Shown one piece after another: positions 43,433 through 52,169 of a DNA stretch of 52,201 nucleotides. The notes beneath the pieces were generated by a model. That model had not been told where the DNA came from, made no database searches, and saw only the letters and a list, made by a program, of their open reading frames with translations. Position 1 is the first letter of the stretch; each line of letters begins with the position of its first letter. The stretch is taken from NCBI GenBank assembly GCA_002490665.1, contig DKUL01000064.1, positions 1 through 52,201 on the forward strand, written 5' to 3'. A program made the position numbers and the translations under genes. Source of the DNA: Lachnospiraceae bacterium UBA7205 (GTDB lineage: Bacteria > Bacillota > Clostridia > Lachnospirales > Lachnospiraceae).

Positions 43433-44449
43433 TTAGAAACGGTTTTCCTTCGCTGCCTCCTCGATGGAAACTGCTACTGCAACGGTAGCGCCAACCATGG
43501 GGTTGTTGCCCATACCGATGAGTCCCATCATTTCTACATGGGCAGGAACGGAAGAAGAACCTGCAAACTGCGCATCAGAGTGCATACGTCCCAGAGTATC
43601 TGTCATACCATAGGAAGCCGGACCTGCTGCCATGTTGTCAGGATGGAGTGTACGGCCTGTGCCGCCGCCGGAAGCAACTGAGAAATACTTCTTGCCTGCT
43701 TCGATTCGCTCCTTCTTGTATGTACCTGCAACCGGATGCTGGAATCTTGTCGGATTCGTTGAGTTGCCCGTGATGGATACGTCAACGTTCTCTTTCCACA
43801 TGATTGCAACGCCCTCGCAAACATCGTTTGCACCGTAGCAGTTTACCTTGCCACGAGGACCTTCCGGATCGGAGTAAGACTTTCTGAATACTTCCTTTAC
43901 AGTGTTTGTATACGGATCATACTCTGTCTCAACAAATGTAAACCCATTGATGCGGGCAATAATCTCCGCCGCGTCTTTTCCAAGACCGTTTAAGATAACG
44001 CGCAGCGGTTTCTGGCGAACCTTGTTTGCCTTCTCTGCAATACCGATAGCGCCCTCTGCCGCAGCAAAAGACTCATGTCCAGCCAAAAAGCAGAAACAGT
44101 CTGTCTCCTCTTCCAGAAGCATTTTTCCTAAGTTGCCATGTCCAAGACCTACCTTGCGGTTGTCTGCAACGGAACCCGGAATACAGAATGCCTGAAGTCC
44201 CTCGCCGATTGCCGCTGCTGCGTCTGCCGCTTTCCTGCAGCCCTTCTTGATTGCGATTGCCGCGCCGACTGTGTATGCCCAGCATGCATTCTCAAAGCAA
44301 ATCGGCTGAATCTTCTTCACCTGATCATATACGTCAAGACCTGCGTCCTTTGTAATCTTTTCTGCCTCCTCGATGGAGTTGATACCGTAGCTCTTTAAAA
44401 CCTCGGTAATCTTATCTATTCTTCTCTCATAGGATTCGAATAATGCCAT
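43433..44449 (-). CDS. GGGtGRT-motif protein
   Basis: A 338-residue protein of the family named for its motif; SGGGTGRTLHPDN is at about 258-270. Other conserved-looking stretches are CFLAGHESFAAAEGAIG and GLIGMGNNPMVGATVAVAVS. Members occur in anaerobes next to a NifU-like scaffold gene, as here (the scaffold ends 2 bp upstream). Biochemical function is unknown; Fe-S or metal metabolism is suggested by the partner. GGAGGTAAAATAATT precedes the ATG. Confidence 0.88.
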   Translation of the reverse strand: MALFESYERRIDKITEVLKSYGINSIEEAEKITKDAGLDVYDQVKKIQPICFENACWAYTVGAAIAIKKGCRKAADAAAAIGEGLQAFCIPGSVADNRKVGLGHGNLGKMLLEEETDCFCFLAGHESFAAAEGAIGIAEKANKVRQKPLRVILNGLGKDAAEIIARINGFTFVETEYDPYTNTVKEVFRKSYSDPEGPRGKVNCYGANDVCEGVAIMWKENVDVSITGNSTNPTRFQHPVAGTYKKERIEAGKKYFSVASGGGTGRTLHPDNMAAGPASYGMTDTLGRMHSDAQFAGSSSVPAHVEMMGLIGMGNNPMVGATVAVAVSIEEAAKENRF

Positions 44450-44451
44450 AA

Positions 44452-45156
44452 TTATTTTACCTCCTTATCTGTTCTAGGATCAATAATCTTAACAGCATCC
44501 GCAACACGTCCGTACTGACCTGAAGCCTTCTCCCATGCTGTATTCGGGTCATCGCCCTTCTTAATAAAGTCAGTCATCTTACCAAGGCTTACAAACTTGT
44601 AACCGATAATCTTGTCGTCAGCGTCAAGTGCGATACCTGTGACATAACCCTCTGCCATCTCAAGATAGCGGGGACCCTTCTTCAATGTACCGTACATGGT
44701 ACCAACCTGGCTCCTGAGTCCTTTTCCTAAGTCCTCAAGGCCTGCGCCGACAGGAAGTCCTTCCTCGGAGAACGCGGACTGGGAACGTCCGTATACAATC
44801 TGTAAAAACAGCTCTCTCATAGCCGTGTTGATCGCGTCGCACACAAGGTCTGTGTTCAGTGCTTCCATAACAGTCCTGCCCGGAAGCAGCTCAGCTGCCA
44901 TCGCTGCGGAATGTGTCATGCCGGAGCATCCGATTGTCTCAACCAGCGCTTCCTGGATGATACCTTCCTTTACGTTCAGGGACAACTTGCAGGCACCCTG
45001 CTGCGGTGCACACCAGCCTACGCCGTGTGTAAAGCCGGAAATGTCTTTTACTTCCTTAGCCTTTACCCATTTCGCCTCTTCTGGAATCGGTGCACAACCA
45101 TGATTACCGTCACGTGCTACTACACACATTTCTTCAATTTCCTTTGAATAAATCAT
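44452..45156 (-). CDS. NifU/IscU-like iron-sulfur scaffold protein
   Basis: A 234-residue protein. The segment ALVETIGCSGMTHSAAMAAELLPGRTVMEAL (about 70-100) corresponds to the IscU/NifU N-terminal region around the first cluster Cys. Further Cys occur at CVV, HGCAP, GWCAPQQGACK and LVCDA, not in the exact IscU spacing. It is longer than classic IscU and lies with no cysteine desulfurase nearby. AAAGGAG precedes the ATG. It forms a two-gene operon with the GGGtGRT protein. Confidence 0.85.
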   Translation of the reverse strand: MIYSKEIEEMCVVARDGNHGCAPIPEEAKWVKAKEVKDISGFTHGVGWCAPQQGACKLSLNVKEGIIQEALVETIGCSGMTHSAAMAAELLPGRTVMEALNTDLVCDAINTAMRELFLQIVYGRSQSAFSEEGLPVGAGLEDLGKGLRSQVGTMYGTLKKGPRYLEMAEGYVTGIALDADDKIIGYKFVSLGKMTDFIKKGDDPNTAWEKASGQYGRVADAVKIIDPRTDKEVK

Positions 45157-45333
45157 GTGAAAACTCCTTTCGATTACTTAACTTTTATTTTAATGTGTGA
45201 CATAGGCCTCACATTTTTAACGCAAATCTGATACATTACTCACATATTGATATTTTCGCACATTTTTAGAAAAATAGCAATTAAAAATTCATAATTTTGT
45301 CAAAAAATTGTCAATTATATCATAAAAGTCTTT

Positions 45334-46002
45334 TTATTTATTTTTTTCGGCGATTTCTCCCTGCTTTTTGTAAATGCTGTCCGCTTCAACATACCCTCTT
45401 ACCATGGATGTCGGATAGACATTGGAATTGCGTCCGATTACGGTTCCCGGATTGAGCACGCTGTTGCAGCCGACCTCCACGTTGTCCCCAAGCATTGCCC
45501 CCATCTTTTTTAGCCCGGTTTCGATATTTCCGTAGGGAGACTTGACAACCACAAGCGTTTTGTCGCTTTTGACATTGGAGGTGATGGACCCGGCACCCAT
45601 ATGGGACTTATAGCCAAGGATACTGTCTCCTACATAATTGTAGTGTGGAACCTGTACCTTGTTGAAGAGAATCACGTTTTTCAGTTCTGTCGAATTGCCG
45701 ACAACAGCGCCTTTTCCGACAATGGCATTTCCCCTGATAAACGCACAGTGGCGGATTTGGGCCTCCTCGTCAATAATGCAGGGTCCGTTTATACATGCCG
45801 TGGGCGCGACTGTTGCGGATTTTGCAATCCAGATATTTTCGCCGCGTTTTTCATATTTGTCAGCCGGAAGCGAACTGCCAAGCGCCACAATATAAGCTCC
45901 GATTTTGGACAGCAGCTCCCATGGGTATACCGCTCCCTCGAAAAGCGGGGCGGCGATTGTTTCTTCCAAGTTATAAAGATTTTTGATTTGTAATTGTTCC
46001 AT
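45334..46002 (-). CDS. Left-handed beta-helix acyltransferase-like protein (GlmU C-terminal type)
   Basis: A 222-residue protein. About 45-200 form hexapeptide repeats (GENIWIAKSATVAPTACI, GPCIIDEEAQIRHCAFIRGN, GCNSVLNPGTVIGRNSNVYP). A segment ILGYKSHMGAGSITSNVKSD resembles the GlmU acetyl-CoA-site region. There is no nucleotidyltransferase domain, so despite common labelling it is not a full GlmU. Substrate uncertain, perhaps a nucleotide sugar. GGGAG precedes the ATG; 30 bp after topB. Confidence 0.85.
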   Translation of the reverse strand: MEQLQIKNLYNLEETIAAPLFEGAVYPWELLSKIGAYIVALGSSLPADKYEKRGENIWIAKSATVAPTACINGPCIIDEEAQIRHCAFIRGNAIVGKGAVVGNSTELKNVILFNKVQVPHYNYVGDSILGYKSHMGAGSITSNVKSDKTLVVVKSPYGNIETGLKKMGAMLGDNVEVGCNSVLNPGTVIGRNSNVYPTSMVRGYVEADSIYKKQGEIAEKNK

Positions 46003-46032
46003 TGTCTCTTTCTCCCTTTTATATGTTTTAAT

Positions 46033-49000
46033 TTAGTATGTTACGTCCACTGGTTCCTCCGCGGCTCCTGCCATCAGGGATGCCCAGTACTCGTCCGATG
46101 CCGGCTCAGGTTCAAACGGCTGCGGCGCGGGCGGTACATTCTCTGGCGCAGATGTTCCTTGACTGACACGGTCGCCCTGACTGTCGAAGTCAAACTGTAT
46201 TTTTTCGTCTGCATACTTCAAATATGCATCAAACGAATTCCCCGCTTTCGACACAAAACCAGTTATCTTTTCACGCGTCTTTCCGGTTGTAAAAAGCTCC
46301 TGCATCAGTTCTTCCGGGATGGGAACCTGTGCTACAGTGTGTCCAACTTTGAAACCACATTCACATTCATAATACCACTGGCTCTTTTTCAGTTTATGCA
46401 CGTTGCATCTTGGACATGCAAGATTTGTTTCTGCCGGCGCTGGTCTGTCTGGAAAATCAAAGACTGCCTGCCCATCCTCCGTAAGCTTTAACGCCGCGTC
46501 AAACTTGGCTCCGCTCTTTGCTAGAAACCCTTCAATGATATCTGTTTTCTTCTTGGTGAGCAGCTGTTTTGCAATCATATCCGAAATCTTGATGCCTGCA
46601 ATTTTGTTGTTGATGGAAAAACGGCAGCTGTGTTCCGCGTCTTCCCTGTTGTAATTGGCACAGCCATAGCCAAACGATGTCTTGACCACTTCCCCGCCGC
46701 ACAGGGGACAGGACACGTCCTTGAGCTTTTGCGGCTCAACATTGTCAAAATCAAATTTCAGCCCGGTAATCCTGCCTGTCTCGTCGCGGCCAAAAGTAAT
46801 GCACGCGTCAAACTTTTTGCCTGCCTTCGACTTAAAACCACGGATTGTCGAAGTCCTTCCATTTGTCAGCAGCTCCCTGACCTGGGTCTCGGAAATATCC
46901 TTTCCTGCCATCTTGCCAATTGAAAATTTACAGCTGCTCTCGTCCAGCCTGTCATAGCTGGCACAGCCATAGCCAAACGGCGTCTGTACAATGTCCGCGC
47001 CGCACAACGGACAGGCCACGTCCTTAATTTTCTTTGCCGCCACATTATCAAAGTTGAAGCTGACAGTGTATTTCCCATCCTCTCCCTTTTCTAGTACTAA
47101 AACGGCATCAAATTTTTTCTTTTTCTTGGACACAAAACCGCTCAATACTTCCGTATGACCGTCTTTTATCAGCGCAATACACTCCTCGTCAGACAGCGCC
47201 CGCCCCGCAATCGTGCCAATCACGAAATTGCAGCCGCTTCCGTCCTTCTGGTAATTGGAGCATCCGTACCCGAACGGTGTCGTCACGATGTCCCCACCGC
47301 ATGCCGGACACTGCACATCCAGCTTCCGGCGCGCGCCGGGACCCTTTGCATCCTTCCCTGCAAACCGGCTTATCTGGACAGCAATCTGACTGGTCAGGTC
47401 CTTATCGCGTATCTGTATGGTTTCCCGCCGGATAAAGTCCTCAAGCTTTGTGCGGTAATCATTCACATCCACGGTTCCGTTCGTGATGCCGTCCAGTCCT
47501 TTTTCCCAGGAGGCGGTCATCTTGGGATTCAGAAGCGCAGGAACGGTCATTGCGACGACCTCATACACCATCTCGCCAAAATTCTGCGGCGTGATGACCT
47601 GCGTTTTCTGGTTGAGGCCAAGATATCCGATGCGAATCAGCTTCTTGATAATCTCCGCACGGGTCGCACTTGTACCGATGCCCGAACCCTTAATCTGCGC
47701 GCGAAGCTCCTCATCTTCAATAAGCTGACCCGCATTTTCCATGGCAAGTATCATGGAACCGGATGTGTAACGTTTGGGCGGCGTGGTCTTGCTCTCCCTG
47801 ACCGCGAAACCGTTGACAGCAAGGACATCTCCCTGTTTCAGTGTATTTGCCAGTGCAAGCAGCTTTTTGGAATTGTTCTTCTTTTCTTTGCCGGTATCCT
47901 CTGCCGTTTCACCGTTTTTTTCCTGTGGCGGGCTGTCTGATTTATTTTGCCCGTCAGCCGCGTTCTCGTCCTCGTCAGCATCCTCGAGTGTCTTACCCAG
48001 AACCTCAAGGAATCCAAGCACCTTGAGCACTTTCGCGGAGGCAAACAGGGATTCTTTTTCGATCCCCACGACAAGTTTCAATGTCTGGTATTCTGCCGGC
48101 GGATAAAAGATACTTAAGAAACGCCGCACAATCAAGTCAAACACCTTGCCCTGAAGCGGCGTCAGTGTCCCCAGCTCCGTCAGCTGCCCTGTTGGAATGA
48201 TGGCATAGTGGTCAGTGACCTTGCTGTCATCCGTGTACTGGGTTTTTGCAATGTTTGCATAGAGCTTTTTTGCCAGAATTTGGTCTGTAAACTGCTGTGT
48301 CGGCGTATATCCCTTTAACGGAATCAGCGTCTTGTCAATTTCCTTTGCAACTGCCGTTGTCAGCACCCTTGCATCTGTTCTGGGATAGGTCGTGAGCTTT
48401 TTTTCATACAAATCCTGTGCGACCTGCAAGGTCTGGTCAGGGCTTATTTTAAACCGCTTGGCGCACTCTGCCTGCAATTCTGCCAGATTGAATAACAGCG
48501 GCGCTTTCTTTTTGGAAATGCCCTTTTCCAGACTCCTGACAACAGCCTCCTTTCCCCCAAAGGCGGCAATCAGGGTCTCGGCGTCTTCTTTTTCCTTAAA
48601 GCCGTTTTCCTTGTAAAGCTTCGGGGATTCAAAATATGCGGAACCCTCCACCGCCTTCCACTCTGCCTCGATACCGGCGTCCGTAAAATCCCCGACAACT
48701 CTGTAAAAAGGCGTCTCCTGAAAATTGCGGATTTCGCGTTCCCTGTTGACGACCATGCCAAGGACACAGGTCATTACCCTGCCGATTGCGATTGCCGTGT
48801 AACCTTTTGTCGCGGCGGCGTCATTCAGAAGCCTGCCATATTTGACGGACATGACGCGCGAGAAGTTAATGCCCATGGCATAGTCCTCAATGGAGCGCAT
48901 AATACCGGATTTCCCCAGATTTTCATAGGCTGACATCGGCTTTGCCTGCGCCATGCCGCGCTTGATTTCTGCCTCCGTCTGGGAATCAATCCACACGCGA

Positions 49001-49389
49001 AGCTCCTGCATCCCTTTGCGGACGCCGCCGAAGTTGCGGATATTTTCCTCGATGGTCTGTCCTTCCTTTCCAGAGTCGCCTGCCCAGTACACGGTGTCGA
49101 TATCCTCCCGCTGTAACAGGGCATGCACGATATCATACTGCTGCTTGACATTCTTGATAACGCCATATTTATATGTTTCCGGCAGAAACGGCAAATCCTG
49201 AAGCATCCACTTTTTATAACGGATATCATACTCCTCCGGATAGACCATCTCAACCAGGTGCCCGACGCACCATGTTATCACATAATTGGCATTTTCTATG
49301 TAACCGTTGTGTTTTCCTGATACCTGAAAAACCTTTGCGTAGTCCTGTGCAACCGATGGTTTCTCGGTTATAATCAGTTTCTTTCCCAA
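46033..49389 (-). CDS. topB: DNA topoisomerase III with four C-terminal zinc/repeat modules
   Basis: An 1118-residue type IA topoisomerase, much longer than the usual 650-750. The Toprim domain has IITEKPSVAQ (Glu near 9) and GDSGKEGQ near 104. The catalytic Tyr is in LTTYPRTDARVL near 335. After about residue 690 there are four modules about 100 residues apart, three beginning CPxCGxxxVxTxFGYGC and the last CPRC with CECGF, each with an aromatic-rich (F/V)SKxxxKFDA-type strand. The start is TTG at 49389, with GGAG 8 nt upstream and no ATG nearby. It unlinks DNA intermediates during replication or recombination. Confidence 0.93.
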   Translation of the reverse strand: MGKKLIITEKPSVAQDYAKVFQVSGKHNGYIENANYVITWCVGHLVEMVYPEEYDIRYKKWMLQDLPFLPETYKYGVIKNVKQQYDIVHALLQREDIDTVYWAGDSGKEGQTIEENIRNFGGVRKGMQELRVWIDSQTEAEIKRGMAQAKPMSAYENLGKSGIMRSIEDYAMGINFSRVMSVKYGRLLNDAAATKGYTAIAIGRVMTCVLGMVVNREREIRNFQETPFYRVVGDFTDAGIEAEWKAVEGSAYFESPKLYKENGFKEKEDAETLIAAFGGKEAVVRSLEKGISKKKAPLLFNLAELQAECAKRFKISPDQTLQVAQDLYEKKLTTYPRTDARVLTTAVAKEIDKTLIPLKGYTPTQQFTDQILAKKLYANIAKTQYTDDSKVTDHYAIIPTGQLTELGTLTPLQGKVFDLIVRRFLSIFYPPAEYQTLKLVVGIEKESLFASAKVLKVLGFLEVLGKTLEDADEDENAADGQNKSDSPPQEKNGETAEDTGKEKKNNSKKLLALANTLKQGDVLAVNGFAVRESKTTPPKRYTSGSMILAMENAGQLIEDEELRAQIKGSGIGTSATRAEIIKKLIRIGYLGLNQKTQVITPQNFGEMVYEVVAMTVPALLNPKMTASWEKGLDGITNGTVDVNDYRTKLEDFIRRETIQIRDKDLTSQIAVQISRFAGKDAKGPGARRKLDVQCPACGGDIVTTPFGYGCSNYQKDGSGCNFVIGTIAGRALSDEECIALIKDGHTEVLSGFVSKKKKKFDAVLVLEKGEDGKYTVSFNFDNVAAKKIKDVACPLCGADIVQTPFGYGCASYDRLDESSCKFSIGKMAGKDISETQVRELLTNGRTSTIRGFKSKAGKKFDACITFGRDETGRITGLKFDFDNVEPQKLKDVSCPLCGGEVVKTSFGYGCANYNREDAEHSCRFSINNKIAGIKISDMIAKQLLTKKKTDIIEGFLAKSGAKFDAALKLTEDGQAVFDFPDRPAPAETNLACPRCNVHKLKKSQWYYECECGFKVGHTVAQVPIPEELMQELFTTGKTREKITGFVSKAGNSFDAYLKYADEKIQFDFDSQGDRVSQGTSAPENVPPAPQPFEPEPASDEYWASLMAGAAEEPVDVTY

Positions 49390-49435
49390 GTTTTTATCTC
49401 CATCCTGTCTTGTATTGTACGTCTGATATGTCAGA

Positions 49436-49458
49436 AAGAGCAGCGAAATACTGCTCTT
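49436..49458 (-). terminator. Stem-loop after asd
   Basis: Perfect 8-bp stem AAGAGCAG / CTGCTCTT, 7-nt loop, 19 bp after the asd stop. Only a weak T-rich tail on minus. Confidence 0.55.
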
Positions 49459-49477
49459 CCCACGCTATATTGATATG

Positions 49478-50563
49478 TTATTTTTTCGTGATATAACCCT
49501 GTGCCTTGAGAAGCTCTGCGCAAAGTACTGCACCGCCTGCCGCACCACGCACGGTATTGTGTGACAGTCCGACAAACTTCCAGTCATAGACGCTGTCCTC
49601 GCGGATGCGCCCTACGGAAACGCCCATGCCGTTTTCATAATCCACATCAAGGCTGACCTGTGGTCTGTTGTCCTCCTCAAGATACTGGATAAACTGCTTC
49701 GGTGCACTCGGTAGGTTCAGCTCCTGTGGAACGCCTTTGAAATTTACCAGTTTTTCAATCAGCTGCTCTTTGGTCGGCTGCTTCCTGAATTTAACAAAAA
49801 CGGCAGCAGTATGGCCGTTCAATACCGGCACGCGGATACACTGGCATGTGATGACAGGGGATGTCGCCGGCTCAATCACGCCGTCCTTGATTTCTCCCCA
49901 GATTCGAAGCGGTTCCTTCTCGCTCTTCTCCTCCTCGCCGCCAATATACGGTATGATATTGCCTTCCATTTCCGGCCAGTCCTTAAAGGTCTTTCCGGCA
50001 CCGGAGATTGCCTGGTAGGTTGTCGCAACGACTTCATACGGCTCAAACTCCTTCCACGCGGTCAGGACAGGCGCGTAGCTCTGGATGGAGCAGTTTGGCT
50101 TGACTGCCACAAAGCCCCTTGTCGTTCCCAGACGCTTTTTCTGGAAGTCAATGACCTTCATGTGTTCCGGATTAATCTCAGGCACAACCATCGGGACGTC
50201 AGGTGTCCACCTGTGTGCAGAATTGTTGCTGACTACCGGCGTCTCTGTCTTTGCATAATCCTCCTCAATTTTCTTGATTTCCTCTTTGGTCATGTCAACC
50301 GCGGAAAATACGAAATCAACTTCGGAAGCCACCTTCTCAACCTCATTGACATTCATGACAACGATATTTTTAACTGCCTCCGGCATCGGTGTCGTCATTT
50401 TCCATCTGTCACCGACTGCTTCCGCATATGTTTTTCCGGCAGAACGCGGGCTTGCCGCAATTGTCGTCACCTCAAACCATGGATGGTTCTCCAGCAGGGA
50501 AATAAATCGCTGACCGACCATTCCCGTGCCGCCAAGGATACCTACTTTTAATTTTTCACTCAT
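49478..50563 (-). CDS. asd: Aspartate-semialdehyde dehydrogenase
   Basis: A 361-residue enzyme reducing aspartyl phosphate to the semialdehyde, the branch point to lysine, diaminopimelate, threonine and methionine. The N-terminal NADP motif is GILGGTGMVGQRF. The catalytic Cys lies in KPNCSIQSY near 157, and the substrate region has GAGKTFKDWPE and a C-terminal HNTVRGAAGGAVLCAELL. The sequence is of the archaeal/fungal-like subtype rather than the E. coli one. ATG 50563 has GGAGGAG upstream. It follows argH. Confidence 0.95.
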   Translation of the reverse strand: MSEKLKVGILGGTGMVGQRFISLLENHPWFEVTTIAASPRSAGKTYAEAVGDRWKMTTPMPEAVKNIVVMNVNEVEKVASEVDFVFSAVDMTKEEIKKIEEDYAKTETPVVSNNSAHRWTPDVPMVVPEINPEHMKVIDFQKKRLGTTRGFVAVKPNCSIQSYAPVLTAWKEFEPYEVVATTYQAISGAGKTFKDWPEMEGNIIPYIGGEEEKSEKEPLRIWGEIKDGVIEPATSPVITCQCIRVPVLNGHTAAVFVKFRKQPTKEQLIEKLVNFKGVPQELNLPSAPKQFIQYLEEDNRPQVSLDVDYENGMGVSVGRIREDSVYDWKFVGLSHNTVRGAAGGAVLCAELLKAQGYITKK

Positions 50564-50578
50564 TTTTCTCCTCCATTC

Positions 50579-50612
50579 TGCGGATATCCTAATCAATTAT
50601 CAAATATCCGCA
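50579..50612 (-). promoter_or_regulatory. Leader hairpin between argH and asd
   Basis: TGCGGATAT and ATATCCGCA form a 9-bp stem with a 16-nt AT-rich loop directly before the asd ribosome site. No T-run follows, so a regulatory or processing stem is more likely than a terminator. Confidence 0.4.
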
Positions 50613-50632
50613 CAAAAATTTATTTATCAAAA

Positions 50633-52012
50633 CTAACTCAGGCTCAGATACTCCTTATGGATGCGGATAACCTCTTTCATCGCATCCGGACCCGGCGCGC
50701 CGATTGTCATGCGCTTATTCACGCAGGTCTCAAGACTGACTGCCTCATAAATATCCTGCTCAAATACCGGACTAATCGCCTTCAGCTCATCAAGGGACAG
50801 CGCATCAATCGCCTTGTCCTTTTCAATACAGTATAACACCAGTCGTCCGATAATGCCATGCGCATCCCGGAACGGCACGCCGTGGTTTACCAGATAGTCT
50901 GCCGCGTCAGTCGCATTGGTAAAGCCTTTCATCGCGCTTGTTTTCATGACATCCTTGTTAAACTTCAGCGTTTTCAGCATGCCTGTAAACAGCGCCACGC
51001 AGCCTTTTACGGTATCAATCGCATCGAAAGTCAGTTCCTTGTCCTCCTGCATATCCTTGTTGTATGCAAGCGGGATTCCCTTCATTGTCGTGAGTATCGA
51101 CATCAGGGCACCGTACACCCGCCCTGTCTTGCCGCGCACAAGCTCCGCAATGTCGGGATTTTTCTTCTGCGGCATGATGCTGCTGCCCGTGGCGTACGCA
51201 TCGTCAATTTCCACAAAATGATATTCATTGGAATTCCATATGATAATTTCCTCGCTGAACCGGCTCAGATGCATCATAATCGTGGACAGCGCGGATAACA
51301 ACTCGATTACATAGTCCCTGTCCGCCACGGAGTCCATGCTGTTGAGCGTCGGACCGTTAAAATCAAGAAGCTGTGCCGTATACGCCCGGTCTAATGGATA
51401 AGTCGTTCCCGCCAGTGCACCAGAACCCAGCGGACAGTAATTCATCCGGTCATAAATATCGTCAAGCCGCTGCCTGTCACGCTTGAACATCTCAAAGTAT
51501 GCCCCCATGTGATGTGCCAGCGTAATCGGCTGTGCCTTCTGCAAATGCGTGAATCCGGGCATATAGGTTGCTGTATTGTCTTCCATGATGGCAAGGATAT
51601 TCTCAAGCAGTTCCTTTAAAAGCGCATTGATTTCAACAACCTCATGCCTTATATAAAGCTTCATGTCAAGTGCAACCTGGTCATTCCTGCTCCTGCCTGT
51701 GTGGAGCTTCTTGCCCGCATCACCGATTCGCGCAATCAGGTTTGCCTCCACAAAGCTGTGGATGTCCTCATATTCATCCGTAATCCGCAGTGTCCCATTC
51801 TCAATGTCCCTGAGAATGCCTTCTAGCCCTGATAGGATTTGGTTCTCCTCCTCCTCTGTCAGGATTTCCTGTTTCGCAAGCATCCGCACGTGCGCCATGC
51901 TTCCCTCGATATCCTGCCGGTAAAACTTCTGGTCAAAAGAGATTGAAGCATTAAAGTTATATACAAGCTTGTCTGTCTCCTTGGTGAATCTGCCGCCCCA
52001 AAGCTGTGCCAT
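50633..52012 (-). CDS. argH: Argininosuccinate lyase
   Basis: A 459-residue enzyme splitting argininosuccinate to arginine and fumarate. The fumarase/aspartase superfamily signature GSSIMPQKKNPD is at about 275-286; HTGRSRNDQVALD and the His in GFTHLQKAQPITLAHH are substrate-site segments. Full length. GGAGGCGACGAAAG precedes the ATG. argG does not lie in the window. The promoter at 52065-52093 and the palindrome at 52032 suggest local regulation. Confidence 0.97.
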   Translation of the reverse strand: MAQLWGGRFTKETDKLVYNFNASISFDQKFYRQDIEGSMAHVRMLAKQEILTEEEENQILSGLEGILRDIENGTLRITDEYEDIHSFVEANLIARIGDAGKKLHTGRSRNDQVALDMKLYIRHEVVEINALLKELLENILAIMEDNTATYMPGFTHLQKAQPITLAHHMGAYFEMFKRDRQRLDDIYDRMNYCPLGSGALAGTTYPLDRAYTAQLLDFNGPTLNSMDSVADRDYVIELLSALSTIMMHLSRFSEEIIIWNSNEYHFVEIDDAYATGSSIMPQKKNPDIAELVRGKTGRVYGALMSILTTMKGIPLAYNKDMQEDKELTFDAIDTVKGCVALFTGMLKTLKFNKDVMKTSAMKGFTNATDAADYLVNHGVPFRDAHGIIGRLVLYCIEKDKAIDALSLDELKAISPVFEQDIYEAVSLETCVNKRMTIGAPGPDAMKEVIRIHKEYLSLS

Positions 52013-52031
52013 CTTTCGTCGCCTCCTATAT

Positions 52032-52050
52032 TTCAGGACTCAGTCCTGAA
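52032..52050. promoter_or_regulatory. Palindrome in the argH 5' untranslated region
   Basis: TTCAGGACTCAGTCCTGAA, 9-bp arms and one central base, just before the argH ribosome site and 14 bp after the -10 box. It does not match the ArgR box pattern well. It could be an operator or an RNA stem near the ribosome site. Confidence 0.5.
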
Positions 52051-52064
52051 TACAAATAATAGTA

Positions 52065-52093
52065 ATAATAGCATACTTTTTATGGAGTTGCAA
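52065..52093 (-). promoter_or_regulatory. Promoter of argH
   Basis: On minus TTGCAA (52093-52088) and TATTAT (52070-52065) with a 17-bp spacer, about 53 bp before the argH ATG. Confidence 0.6.
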
Positions 52094-52098
52094 GAATA

Positions 52099-52126
52099 AA
52101 AATCGGGCGCCAAAACGCCCGATTTT
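52099..52126 (-). terminator. Terminator upstream of argH, probably of a gene beyond the window
   Basis: Perfect 11-bp stem AAAATCGGGCG / CGCCCGATTTT, 6-nt loop, followed by TTTTT on minus. It separates argH from whatever lies to the right. Confidence 0.8.
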
Positions 52127-52136
52127 AAAATTGTAT

Positions 52137-52169
52137 ATACTCACGACAGATTTCATCTGTCGTGAGTAT
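52137..52169. repeat. Perfect 14-bp hairpin near the window end
   Basis: ATACTCACGACAGA pairs fully with TCTGTCGTGAGTAT around a 5-nt loop. There is no T-run. It stands just before the 52099-52126 terminator on minus and may be a second terminator stem or an intergenic repeat. Confidence 0.5.

Noticed and set aside
47155..47940. 261-codon plus-strand ORF opposite topB
   Set aside because: Lies wholly within the topoisomerase coding region on the other strand and shows no protein-like features.
49811..50551. 246-codon plus-strand ORF opposite asd
   Set aside because: Antisense shadow, rich in Arg, His and Cys as expected from reversed coding sequence.
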